A stretch of DNA of 64,000 nt from NCBI GenBank assembly GCA_015099395.1, contig AP024096.1:8473485-8537484 (forward strand). Direction: 5' to 3'. Every line of letters starts with the position of its first letter. Positions within the stretch are counted from its first letter, which is position 1. Shown here piece by piece: positions 1 to 8,543 of the stretch. Source of the stretch: Ktedonobacteria bacterium brp13 (lineage in GTDB: Bacteria > Chloroflexota > Ktedonobacteria > Ktedonobacterales > Ktedonobacteraceae). A model generated the notes under the pieces. It ran no database searches, had not been told where the DNA came from, and worked only from the letters and a program-made list of their open reading frames with translations. The translations under genes were made by a program, and so were the position numbers.

Positions 1-939
1 CCTTTATCAGTTCAGCTTAAGACGCCTTGTGTGATGACGATTCATAGCCATTTTCCCTTTGATCGAGTGCAATCGTGGATTGGTGATGCAGACACCTATT
101 ATATGGAGTGGATGAAGTCGATGCCAATGATTGCAATCAGTAAACAGTCGTGTGCTCATTTGCCAACGCAGTTGCTTGTGAAGGATGTGGTATATCATGG
201 CCTGCCGATGAAAGATTTCATGCCAACAGTAGTGCGACCTGACAACTATCTGGCCTGGCTGGGGCGTTTTGTTCCTGAGAAGGGAGCGCATCTGGCTATT
301 CAAGTTGCGCGCGCGACAAAGACGCCGTTAGTGATGGCTGGAACGATTGATCGCCATGTAGTGGAGTCTGTCAATTACTTTGAAGATCAGATCAAGCCCC
401 AGATCGATGGCGAGTTGATTAAATATATTGGTCCTGTAGATTTGCATGCCAAGGTCGATCTTTTGAGTAGAGCGCGTGGTTTTCTTAATCCTATCGATTG
501 GGAGGAGCCATTCGGTATGGTTATGATCGAGGCTATGGCTGTGGGCTGTCCAGTCATCTCGTTTAATCGCGGAGCCGCCTCCGAAGTTATTGATGATCAG
601 CGGAGTGGTTTCCTGATTAACACAATTCATGAGATGGTCAAGTGCGTTGATCAGCTAGAGAGCCTGGATCGTCAAAGTGTACGTTCTTACGTCGAGCAGA
701 AATTTTCCGTGCGTGTAATGGCTGAAAAGTATCTGCGTGTGTACCGACGTGTGCGTAATTCCGCACTTACAGGGCCCGCATTAGCAGCTATAACGCTCTC
801 TGATCCATTGAGTGCCCCTGCTTTTCCATTTGCCTTTGCATCGTCATCATACAAAAGTGATAATGATCGTTCTAATGCATTTCAAGGTTCATTAGCCTCT
901 TCGCTCACTCTAGAGCCGGACCCTGAAATACTACTGTAG
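1..939 (+). CDS. Glycosyltransferase family 4 (GT-B), 5' end outside window
   Basis: The reading frame is open from the first base, so the N-terminal acceptor-binding half probably lies partly upstream; the first in-frame ATG (31) is unlikely to be the real start. The visible part holds the GT4 nucleotide-sugar-binding half. LAWLGRFVPEKGAHLAIQVA matches the start of the C-terminal Rossmann domain, and EEPFGMVMIEAMAVGCPVIS is the donor-binding E-x7-E motif of GT4 retaining enzymes. The protein should transfer a sugar from a nucleotide donor to a glycan or lipid acceptor in the cytoplasm; the acceptor cannot be told. The last ~45 residues are Ser/Ala/Pro-rich and look like a disordered tail. 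Domain assignment is secure, substrate is not. Confidence 0.88.
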   Translation, partial: PLSVQLKTPCVMTIHSHFPFDRVQSWIGDADTYYMEWMKSMPMIAISKQSCAHLPTQLLVKDVVYHGLPMKDFMPTVVRPDNYLAWLGRFVPEKGAHLAIQVARATKTPLVMAGTIDRHVVESVNYFEDQIKPQIDGELIKYIGPVDLHAKVDLLSRARGFLNPIDWEEPFGMVMIEAMAVGCPVISFNRGAASEVIDDQRSGFLINTIHEMVKCVDQLESLDRQSVRSYVEQKFSVRVMAEKYLRVYRRVRNSALTGPALAAITLSDPLSAPAFPFAFASSSYKSDNDRSNAFQGSLASSLTLEPDPEILL

Positions 940-984
940 CTTTGCTTACGTAAGCCTTTTGAACAGTATCTACACTTTTTGCCT

Positions 985-1860
985 TTAGAAAAGGTGCATC
1001 TGTTCTGGGCCATTCGTATGCTCTTCTGGTTGCCAGGAGAGGGGAGGTAACGTGGGAGCGGAAGATTGTTCACGCAAGTAATCATAAAGTGTATGGCAGA
1101 TGTGTGGTGAGTGCTCCTCAAATGGACAGTGACAGAAGACAAACAATGTATAACCCTCCTGATACCACTTTGCTAATTGCGTTGCCCATTGTTTGAGTAA
1201 TGGTTCATTGACTTCCATCCTTGGATGACCAATATAGCGCAGAAAGATGAGGTCGCTAGTGACATGCAGTTGTAGTGGTAGTAGTGGCTTGCGCTCACGT
1301 GTCTGAAGTATCTGTTGTTCCTGTGGTGTGCCAATCCTGATCGGACGAGTATCCATTAAAACACGTCCAACATTGTAATGTGTAAGTAGCGTATTCAACC
1401 TGGCGGAATATGGCTCTTTAAAGAAATCCAGATGGCGAACCTCAACGGCGAGACGCAGATCTGATGGCCATTGCTCTAGAAATGTGTGCAGTTGCTCACT
1501 TTGTGCGGGGCTAAACGCCGGTGGAAGTTGAAGGAAGATGGGTCCCAGGCGTTCGCCAAAGCCACGCATACGCTCAATAAACAGCTCTGTCTCACTGATC
1601 TGTTTGGTAATATCAAGTGTATGACTGATAGTGCGTGAGACTTTGGGACAGAACCGAAAGTTTGCTGGTGTTTGTTGAACCCAGTGTTGGATCGTCTCTG
1701 CCGAAGGCAGTGCATAAAAGATAGTATTTCCTTCAACCGTCGTTAATCGTCGGCTATAGAACTTCAGAAAATCGCTTTGAGGCGTACGGGGAGCAAAGAA
1801 GCTGCCCACCCAGTCTTTATATCCCCACATTGGAGCCCCAATATAAAATTGACCGCCCAC
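985..1860 (-). CDS. DUF72 (YecE-like) domain protein
   Basis: A 291-residue TIM-barrel-like DUF72 protein. The hallmark N-terminus IGAPMWGYKDWVGSFF, the segment VEGNTIFYALPSAETIQHW and the barrel strand GPIFLQLPPAFSP are all recognisable, and length is typical for the family. The start is a GTG at 1858-1860 (complement) because a strong GGCAGGAGG lies 8 bases upstream; no better ATG is nearby. The biochemical function of DUF72 is not established, so none is assigned. It converges on the glycosyltransferase with a 45-base gap. Confidence 0.9.
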   Translation of the reverse strand: MGGQFYIGAPMWGYKDWVGSFFAPRTPQSDFLKFYSRRLTTVEGNTIFYALPSAETIQHWVQQTPANFRFCPKVSRTISHTLDITKQISETELFIERMRGFGERLGPIFLQLPPAFSPAQSEQLHTFLEQWPSDLRLAVEVRHLDFFKEPYSARLNTLLTHYNVGRVLMDTRPIRIGTPQEQQILQTRERKPLLPLQLHVTSDLIFLRYIGHPRMEVNEPLLKQWATQLAKWYQEGYTLFVFCHCPFEEHSPHICHTLYDYLREQSSAPTLPPLSWQPEEHTNGPEQMHLF

Positions 1861-1980
1861 GACGTATATCCTCCTGCCTGATCTTGCTGTAAAAAAGAGA
1901 GATTATCATCATAGCATCAGTGGTGAGATATGTGCAAATATGTACGCTTTTACCTGAATCCAGGGGATAATAATGAAAAC

Positions 1981-2040
1981 GATGTGGATTGAAGAGTTGT
2001 GATGTGGATTGAAGAGTTGTGATGTGGATTGAAGAGTTGT
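1981..2040. repeat. Three perfect tandem copies of a 20-bp unit
   Basis: The 20-base unit gatgtggattgaagagttgt is repeated three times exactly, head to tail, between two minus-strand genes (the exporter ending at 2125 and the DUF72 gene starting at 1860). The array lies about 120 bases upstream of the DUF72 start. Identity of all three copies suggests recent slippage or a locus that varies in copy number. No dyad symmetry is visible in the unit. Confidence 0.95.
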
Positions 2041-2082
2041 AAAGAAGAGTTTTGGATGTTGCTAGCGCCATAGATATGGCTG

Positions 2083-2108
2083 GGCCAGCAAGTTCACACT
2101 TGCTGGCC
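2083..2108. terminator. Perfect 11-bp inverted repeat downstream of the exporter operon
   Basis: ggccagcaagt (2083-2093) and acttgctggcc (2098-2108) pair perfectly around a 4-base loop, 16 bases past the stop of the minus-strand exporter gene. The pyrimidine-rich run lies on its right side, so read from the minus strand the hairpin is not followed by a U-tract. It may still stop transcription or protect the 3' end of the exporter mRNA. Confidence 0.5.
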
Positions 2109-2124
2109 TATCTTTTCTTTCTCC

Positions 2125-4473
2125 CTAAAATCTTCGCAGGCCAGGGCGAGCAGATTTACGTTCCATCTGCTGTTTCACCAGGTTAGTATAGTAACCGTTG
2201 ATAAGCAGGAGTTCCTGATGGCTGCCACTTTCAACGATGCGACCCTGATCCATAACCAGGATGAGGTCCGCATGGCGGATTGTGCTGAGACGATGGGCAA
2301 TGATAATCTGCGTACAGGGCAGCTGTTCCAGGTTCTGTGCAACACGTTGCTCAGTAACAACATCGAGATTGCTGGTCGCTTCATCCAATAATAGGATAGA
2401 TGGGTGGTGCGCTATTGCACGTGCCAGCGAGAGGCGTTGACGCTGTCCACCTGAGAGGGCACCTCCACCTTCGGCAACTAACGTCTCATAAGCCAACGGC
2501 ATCTTCAGAATATCATCATGAATATCTGCCATCTGTGCAGCTTGAACTGCATCCTCCTTTGGCATCTCTGGATTGTTTAAGATGATATTATGCATTATTG
2601 AACCGCTAAAGATCGCCGACTCCTGCAATACTACACCGAACTGACGGCGTACCTCTTGATAATGCAAACTGCTCAATGGGATGCCGTCGTAGTAGATAGC
2701 CCCCTCAGTAGGGATATAGAGGCCAAGCAGCAAGCGACCCAATGTACTCTTGCCTGAGCCAGTGCGTCCGACGATGGCAACCTTTTGACCTGTATGGATC
2801 TTCAGCGTGATTGACTGCAAGATATTGGGTGTCTCTGCTGAATAGCGAAAACTAACGTTCTCTAATAAGATGGTGCCACTCAACTTTGGCGGTATCTGTA
2901 CCTCCTCCTCGTTCTGTTCCGCTGGTGCAGTCATAATGTCAGAGAGTCTGTCAAGGTGGGCCTGCACTATCTGCAACTGCTGCCCGCTGGAGACCAGGCT
3001 AGAGAGTGGACTCAGGAAGGCACTGGAGAGGGAGGTCAAGGCAAGCATGGTACCGATAGAGATGGTGCCACTCAGTACCTCAGAAGCACCGACCCAGAGG
3101 AGAGTGAATGGAGCAGCAAGCTTGAGTATCAGCATCAATGTGCTCATGATATTGCTTACATAACTACGACGGACAGAGATGTTGAGTTGGTCGAAAAAGA
3201 GATTAGCCCAACGTTCGTGTGCACTATGCTCCGCACCGGCTGCCTTGAGTGTTGCAATACCTGTCATTGCCTCGGCCATATAGCCCTGCGATTTGCCCTG
3301 GGCAGCAAGCTCCTGCGCTGCGAGATCAGCGATAGTGCGATAGACGCAGAGCAGAAGTATGACCTGCAGTAATCCTAGCACGAGGGTTATAATGGCAAAA
3401 GGGAGTGATTGTACGAGCAGAATGCACAGGTAGACAACGACCGTACTGCTATCTAAAAGAGTAGAGACGACCTGACTACTTAATGTATCGCGGATAACGG
3501 TATTGCTACCCATACGCGTGAGCAGATCTCCGCTGGAGCGTTGCTGAAAAAAGCTATAGGGGAGTGTCAGCAGATGCTGAAAGAAGCCCAGCATCATGTG
3601 TGTATCTATGCGTGCACGTACGTAAATTAAGAGCCATTCGCGTAACAGCGAAATAAAGCCTTGTGAGATGACTAGCATAATCATGCCAGCCCCGAGCAAT
3701 GTCATGGCGCTATTGAGCCTGAGTGGCACGATCTGGTCGATAACCATTTTTGTCAGGAATGCGGGTATTAAGCCAAAGGCTTGAAAGATGAGCGAGGCGA
3801 TAACAACCTGGATGATTGCTCCGGGTGCCTGACGCATTGCTTGTTTGGCATAGGTTCCTAATGTAAGCGACGATTGTGTGTGACGACGTTGGAAGTCCAA
3901 ACCTGGCTCGAACATCATTACTATACCTGTAAAGCCCCTGTTGAACTCCTCTTCTGTTAGCTGCCGTCTACCGATTGCTGGATCAACGACGGTAACTTTG
4001 CTCTGTGTCCAGCGCTCGACGACCAGAAAGTGGTTAAATTGCCAATGGATAATAGCAGGGAATGTCACATGTTTAAAGTCATTTTTTTGTAGTGAGATTG
4101 CACGTGCGATCATCCCTGTGCGTCGTGCTGCTTTAACGAGATTGCTCGCGGAGAGTCCATCGCGGCTGACTCCATACGTAGTACGCAGCTCTGAGATCGA
4201 TGTTTTACGTCCATGGTAACTAAAGATCATCGCAAGACATGCTAATCCGCATTCAACCTCATTCATCTGTAATATGACGGGAACCTGCCTCTTCAATAAC
4301 GATCGAAGAACCTTCAGCTTTGACAATTGTGACTCTGTGGTATTCTGTGTCCCTTGTGCGCGTTGCGTAGCACTCTTTTTTTGATTGTTACGTGTGTTCT
4401 GAGATGGTATTGGCGATGCACTCGGCATGCGTTGTGTGATCTGCTCATGTGTTGATTGCCCAAATGTATGCAT
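2125..4473 (-). CDS. Peptidase-containing ABC exporter (C39 peptidase-permease-ATPase, NHLM/LahT type)
   Basis: A 782-residue PCAT transporter that cleaves the leader of a RiPP or bacteriocin precursor and exports the core. After a ~55-residue hydrophilic tail comes the C39 protease (about 62-195): catalytic Cys75 in NEVECGLACLAM, His in IHWQFNHFLVV, Asp in VTVVDPAIGRR. The six-helix ABC membrane domain spans about 215-510. The ATPase has Walker A GRTGSGKST, signature LSGGQRQRLSLARA and Walker B SILLLDEATSNLD. All catalytic residues are present, so it appears functional. It sits 15 bases downstream of an HlyD-like gene and opposite a precursor with a double-Gly-type (GA) leader, its probable substrate. 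Confidence 0.95.
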   Translation of the reverse strand: MHTFGQSTHEQITQRMPSASPIPSQNTRNNQKKSATQRAQGTQNTTESQLSKLKVLRSLLKRQVPVILQMNEVECGLACLAMIFSYHGRKTSISELRTTYGVSRDGLSASNLVKAARRTGMIARAISLQKNDFKHVTFPAIIHWQFNHFLVVERWTQSKVTVVDPAIGRRQLTEEEFNRGFTGIVMMFEPGLDFQRRHTQSSLTLGTYAKQAMRQAPGAIIQVVIASLIFQAFGLIPAFLTKMVIDQIVPLRLNSAMTLLGAGMIMLVISQGFISLLREWLLIYVRARIDTHMMLGFFQHLLTLPYSFFQQRSSGDLLTRMGSNTVIRDTLSSQVVSTLLDSSTVVVYLCILLVQSLPFAIITLVLGLLQVILLLCVYRTIADLAAQELAAQGKSQGYMAEAMTGIATLKAAGAEHSAHERWANLFFDQLNISVRRSYVSNIMSTLMLILKLAAPFTLLWVGASEVLSGTISIGTMLALTSLSSAFLSPLSSLVSSGQQLQIVQAHLDRLSDIMTAPAEQNEEEVQIPPKLSGTILLENVSFRYSAETPNILQSITLKIHTGQKVAIVGRTGSGKSTLGRLLLGLYIPTEGAIYYDGIPLSSLHYQEVRRQFGVVLQESAIFSGSIMHNIILNNPEMPKEDAVQAAQMADIHDDILKMPLAYETLVAEGGGALSGGQRQRLSLARAIAHHPSILLLDEATSNLDVVTEQRVAQNLEQLPCTQIIIAHRLSTIRHADLILVMDQGRIVESGSHQELLLINGYYTNLVKQQMERKSARPGLRRF

Positions 4474-4488
4474 AACTAACCCTTCTAT

Positions 4489-5061
4489 CTAACTACCACC
4501 ACCAATGAGCATGGTAAGTATCTTCTGCGAACCGGTCTCAATCTGTGCTGTAACCATGCTTCCTGTGTACGTCTTCAGATCTATAGTAGGTACCATTGTA
4601 AGTACAACACATGATGGCTGTGTAACCACCATATTTCCCTGACCATAGCGCTGATTCAGTACCTGAGGACTCATGACCTGCTCTGAGATTTGTTGCACTG
4701 TACTGGAGATTGCAAGTTGTCCTCCGCCTATCGTGAGCGTGATATGTTGTCCTTTATGTATATTTGCTGCTTGTTCGGCTGGCAAGAAGATGACCGCTTC
4801 AGCTGTTGGGTTCATATGTATGTTCGTGCCATGAGATGGCGATAACACCTGCTGGCTTACAATGATTCCAACCCCGCTTGTATATGTAGGTAGTTGTGTG
4901 TTCCAGGCTACATATCCTGTCATGAGGAGCGCCGCTATTACTATCCATAGGCAGATGAGCACCGGGAAAGGCAAAAAACGTGATAGATTCTGTCGTTCCC
5001 GTTGCCGTAATGAGTGTTGTAACGCTTCCTTACGGAAAATTCTATTTGGTGACATATACAT
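4489..5061 (-). CDS. HlyD-like membrane fusion/accessory protein of the peptide exporter
   Basis: About 190 residues, with one membrane segment (LPFPVLICLWIVIAALLMTG) followed by an extracytoplasmic domain rich in beta strands, ending in Gly-rich IGGGS. This fits the short NHLP bacteriocin system secretion protein type, which partners C39 ABC exporters. The frame is open to 5154, but ATG at 5059-5061 is chosen because GGAAG lies 9 bases upstream and the extra N-terminal residues look non-coding. It is first in a two-gene operon with the exporter (15-base gap). It lacks the long coiled coil of Gram-negative HlyD proteins, as expected for a single-membrane cell. Confidence 0.75.
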   Translation of the reverse strand: MYMSPNRIFRKEALQHSLRQRERQNLSRFLPFPVLICLWIVIAALLMTGYVAWNTQLPTYTSGVGIIVSQQVLSPSHGTNIHMNPTAEAVIFLPAEQAANIHKGQHITLTIGGGQLAISSTVQQISEQVMSPQVLNQRYGQGNMVVTQPSCVVLTMVPTIDLKTYTGSMVTAQIETGSQKILTMLIGGGS

Positions 5062-5816
5062 ATGTTGAAACTTCCAAACTCGATATATATGCTTATCTAT
5101 CCTTCTTTTTTCAGTATAAATTTGTATCCAAATGAGTTTTTGCAATTTGAGCACAAAAAACTAAAGTGCAAAAGATAGGGCATGACCTTTGTATGTTGAT
5201 AGGGAGTGGATGGGGAATGGACAGGGAATGCTCTGTTAGGTTCCGCTGCATGTTTTATGCTATGTGACTCATAAAGCCTCTATTGAAGTGCAACGATGTT
5301 ACTATTTCTCTGCCAGGGTGTTGTTTTTCTAGCCTGGCCAGATAGGTCAATTTCACTAAATTTTTGTCAATTTCAGTAAACTTTTGTTAATTTTTACGAA
5401 TTTGTTTGAATTTCTCAAAATTGGGTAATAATAAGTATCTTTGATATGTTTTGAAACACCATGATCCCTTTTTCATGAAGATCTTTTCCATTATGCTCTT
5501 TGTTGTTTATGACTAAGAATGAAAATGGCTGGCAAGTGCCTCTGCACAAGTAAAATAATAGAGTGAATGCTTTTTAAGTTTTAGGTATTTTGATATGATT
5601 TTTGATTTGACAGGCTAAATATAATGCATTTAGGTGTCGAGCCAAGAGGCAAAACGAATGTCTTGCGGATAGGGCGTCTGGTCATTGATAGTCAAAGGAT
5701 CACATGATCTAAAGATATATCACCGGAAGTTGTTTCAACTGTTTGAAATAATGCATCGACACAATGTATGAATAATTTTGATGCTTAGCATCACTTGAAG
5801 ATGAAAGGACACTCTA
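5062..5816. promoter_or_regulatory. 755-bp divergent intergenic region of the peptide cassette
   Basis: This AT-rich region separates the minus-strand exporter operon from the plus-strand precursor gene and must contain both promoters. The clearest structure is a set of four 20-bp degenerate repeats (5346-5425). A TATAAT hexamer occurs at 5620-5625 with no properly spaced -35 element. No ORF with a ribosome-binding site was seen. Confidence 0.6.
5346..5425. repeat. Four degenerate 20-bp tandem repeats, likely regulator-binding iterons
   Basis: The copies start at 5346, 5366, 5386 and 5406. Copies 1 and 2 are gtcaatttcactaaattttt and gtcaatttcagtaaactttt. Copies 3 and 4 keep the core pattern of aattt followed by an A-rich then T-rich half. 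The exact 20-base period, close to two helical turns, puts every copy on the same DNA face. The position between exporter and precursor suggests cooperative binding of a transcription factor. The regulator is not identified. Confidence 0.75.
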
Positions 5817-6134
5817 ATGAATATTGCACGAGCATGGAAAGATGAGCAGTACCGTAACAGCCTGAGCCAGGAGGAGCTCGCTCAGTTGCCAGCAAGTCCA
5901 GTTGAGCTGAGTGATACAGACCTGGAGATGGTTCAGGGCGCTTGTGGTGGCGAAGGTCTCTGTGGCGGCGAATTTGGAGGCTACGGCAGCTACGGTTATG
6001 ATGGTGGTTGCGGTGGCTACGGCTATAATGGTGGTGGTTGCGGTGAGTACGGCGGTTGGTTCCACCATCATGGGGGCTTCGGCCTTGGCATCGGCCTTGG
6101 CTTCGAGGGCGGCTGCGATCCATGCTGTTTCTAG
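5817..6134 (+). CDS. RiPP precursor: mersacidin/lichenicidin-like leader with Gly/Cys/Tyr-rich core
   Basis: A 105-residue precursor. The leader (1-42) has the class II lanthipeptide pattern IARAWKDEQYRNSLSQEE, then LPASPVELSDTDLEMVQ and a GA cleavage site at 41-42 suited to the C39 exporter encoded next door. The predicted 63-residue core (43-105) has 28 Gly, 7 Cys (43, 49, 65, 75, 100, 103, 104), 6 Tyr, an HHH motif, one Ser and no Thr. With so few dehydratable residues it can hardly be a normal lanthipeptide. Start at 5817 follows a GAAAGGA about 9 bases upstream and matches family leaders. A terminator follows at 6192. Confidence 0.85.
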   Translation: MNIARAWKDEQYRNSLSQEELAQLPASPVELSDTDLEMVQGACGGEGLCGGEFGGYGSYGYDGGCGGYGYNGGGCGEYGGWFHHHGGFGLGIGLGFEGGCDPCCF

Positions 6135-6191
6135 TAATCCTGGCGTCTTCGCTTTGATTGCTGAAAGACAAGCTCTGGCTTAGTCTTTAAA

Positions 6192-6236
6192 AGGAGAGAT
6201 AGGGTTCAAATGCGAACTCTATCTCTCCTCTTTTTA
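6192..6236 (+). terminator. Rho-independent terminator after the precursor gene
   Basis: aggagagatagggttc (6192-6207) pairs with gaactctatctctcct (6214-6229) with a single G-T mismatch and a 6-base loop, followed by ctttttat. It lies 58 bases past the precursor stop and before the lanM relic. In RiPP operons such hairpins often give high precursor and low enzyme expression by partial read-through; here the enzyme is dead. Confidence 0.9.
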
Positions 6237-6275
6237 TAATGGCTTTGATCATGCCGCTCCCCCTAGCTTGATCGT

Positions 6276-7657
6276 TTGATTGATGCATTTGGACGTGACA
6301 GCGCAAACACTACTGATACTGAGAATCAAAACATCGCCGCTTCCAGCCTGGTCGATGCTTTCTTGCGTAGACCAGATACGCCTGGAGTGGCCTTTTTGCA
6401 ACCCTTACGTCCTCTGCTCTGTGTGACTATAGAGCAACTCTTAGTAGATGTGCAGGCCCTGGCAAAGCAATATAAGAGCTTACCTTTTATCTTTGCCAGG
6501 ACTGGCTGGAGATTCGTGCGTTATTCACGCCTGATGAAGATCCTGGTGCCTTGCTTGCGATTCAAGCGCTGCAAGGTGATACGCATCGTGGTGGTAGGAG
6601 TGTGTCCGTACTGGTCTGGCATTCAGGTTTTCGACTGCTCTATAAGCCACGCTCATTGGCTGTTGACCAGCAATTTCAAACACTGTTGCAATGGGTAAAC
6701 CAGTACAATGAGTATTTTGATTTCAAAACGTATCGTGTGCTGGATAAAGAGCACTATGGTTGGAATGAGTCTATCTCAAACAGCCACTGTGAGACGTTAG
6801 CTGCTGTCGAGCGTTTTTACCTGCGTCAGGGTGGTTATCTCGCGTTGCTCTACGCATTGGATGCGACGGGGGGCATTGATATTAGCGGATTGGGTGCACA
6901 GCCGGGTCAATTGTCGTCTGTTGCGCTTCCAACATGGGGTGCTGTAGGAACTGACCAGATGCAGATGCGCCGCGAGCGTGTCGTGTTAAATCTAGGTCAT
7001 AATCGGGCGACATTACAAGGTAAGCATGTCGATACGTTAACCTATCGGGATGTTATTGTGCAAGGGTTTGAGCTTGTTTACTCATTACTACTCCAACATC
7101 GCGTCGCATTTCTTCAGGAGGCTCTCACGCTTTTTGGTCAGGACGAGGTACGTTGTTTGTTACGTCCGACACGGACCTATGAGCTCTTACTGAATAATAG
7201 CTATCATCCAGATAACTTACGTAATGCTCTGGAGCGCGACCGCTTCTTTGATAACCTGTGGTCTGAAGTAGTAGCACGCCCTTATCTTAGCCGCTGTATC
7301 GCGGCAGAGTGCGCGGATATGCGAGGTTGTGACATTCCTTTGTTTACCGCGTATGTTCATTCAAGGGATCTCGTGACCAGTCGTGGTGAACGCATAAAAG
7401 ACTTCTTTAAGAAATCAAGTCTGGTGCTAGAAGGGGCTGAGTCAGGCGTCTATCATGCGTATGTCCAGCAACGTGCGCAGTGTTTATTGCAGAGTATACA
7501 TGAACAGGGATGGATTACAGCGGCCCCTCAGGGCGTCGAAACGCCTGGTTTACTGTTTGGTCTCGCGGGTATCGGCTACGAGTTGTTACGCCTTGCCATG
7601 CCTGAAAATATCCCTTCAGTTCTCTCGTTCGCTGCACCCGGTCAGAGATTGTTTTAA
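6276..7657 (+). pseudogene. lanM: Decayed class II lanthipeptide synthetase (lanM relic)
   Basis: Remnants of an enzyme normally ~1000 residues long are spread over 1.4 kb. A short N-terminal piece in one frame (6276 to about 6480) gives way by frameshift to LEIRALFTPDEDPGALLAIQ and THRGGRSVSVLVWHSGFRLL (dehydratase domain, from about 6497). The frame then reads LRQGGYLALLYALDATG and jumps directly to GIDISGLGAQPG, so the intervening His/Asn/Asp-containing lyase/kinase-like core is deleted. PTRTYELLLNN and the IPLFTAYVHSRDL region remain. The cyclase domain is reduced to its last ~70 residues (GLLFGLAGIGYELLRLAMPE), without the zinc ligands. At least one frameshift and two large deletions make activity very unlikely. 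Confidence 0.9.
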
Positions 7658-7682
7658 ACTATTCAGTATCCTAAAAAATTGC

Positions 7683-8264
7683 TCAGTGTTCACTATTAGT
7701 ACAGCGCTGCAGCGTTTCCAGAGGTATACCTAGCACTTGTCCACCGGTAATTCCTCTCGACGTATCGTTTACTGGACGACCCAGGAATGGTACATCGGGA
7801 TGAGTGCCGGGGACAAAATCGAGCACGGAACGGAAGCCTGCCTTATGAATACCCGACTCTGATGCATGATTATTAGGCGCATAGAGAATCCAGAAGCGAT
7901 CGATCTGTGATAGTTCTTGTCTCACAATGCTTTGTAGCAGGTGGGGGTAGACGCCATGCCCACGCCATGCAGGTAGCGTTGCAAAATCCCAGAGATAGCA
8001 GTCACGTTCCGGTAACGCAAAGCGTAGACCGACTTCAATAACTACACCCTCCGTGTCGGCTACCCAGCCATAACCTGTAGGCTCATCTCCAATATATGCA
8101 ATATAAGGCCGATTATTAGTCTCTATGCGGCGTTCAACCTCACCCACTGGAATACCGACCAGTTGTGAGAGGAGTATTTTATCGTATGTGACACGTGCAG
8201 AAAAAACCGATAAATGTGCAATCTCCGGTAATAGATCGCCTTGCCACCAGGTAGCTAATCCCAT
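7683..8264 (-). CDS. GNAT-family N-acetyltransferase
   Basis: 193 residues with a GNAT core: the acetyl-CoA pyrophosphate loop is LPAWRGHGVYPHLLQS, and NNHASESGIHKAGFRS is the usual C-terminal motif (Asn plus ASxxxxxKAGF). It should transfer an acetyl group from acetyl-CoA to an amine; the substrate is unknown. It converges with the lanM relic (25-base gap), so a link with the peptide cassette is possible but unsupported. The SD before the ATG is weak. Confidence 0.85.
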   Translation of the reverse strand: MGLATWWQGDLLPEIAHLSVFSARVTYDKILLSQLVGIPVGEVERRIETNNRPYIAYIGDEPTGYGWVADTEGVVIEVGLRFALPERDCYLWDFATLPAWRGHGVYPHLLQSIVRQELSQIDRFWILYAPNNHASESGIHKAGFRSVLDFVPGTHPDVPFLGRPVNDTSRGITGGQVLGIPLETLQRCTNSEH

Positions 8265-8543
8265 GATAAATCTTTTAAAGCCGTCATGTAAGAGTATGAC
8301 AGCATATCTTCCTCCTTTGCAGTATCGATGAAGACTGCCTCGATCGGGAGATCGTGCTGCAATCTATACCCAATTATATCACTACAGATCACTGCTATTG
8401 AACAAGGTCGTACGTAATGTGATGTATTTGTGTAGCGTGTTTAAAAAAGAGATAGAAGAACGAGTAATATCATACTCTTTATGGTAATATATTCTATTAT
8501 TGGCGTTTTACTGAGATGTATGAAGAAGGATAAGTGTGCTTCA

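Noticed and set aside
5607..5625. TTGACA followed by TATAAT as a promoter of the precursor gene
   Set aside because: The two hexamers are only 7 bases apart; no sigma70 promoter has this spacing, so at most the TATAAT is a -10 with another -35.
5791..6183. Overlapping ORFs in other frames of the precursor (His/Arg-rich and Ala/Thr-rich)
   Set aside because: They are frame shadows of Gly-rich codons; only the 5817 frame has the family leader and an SD.
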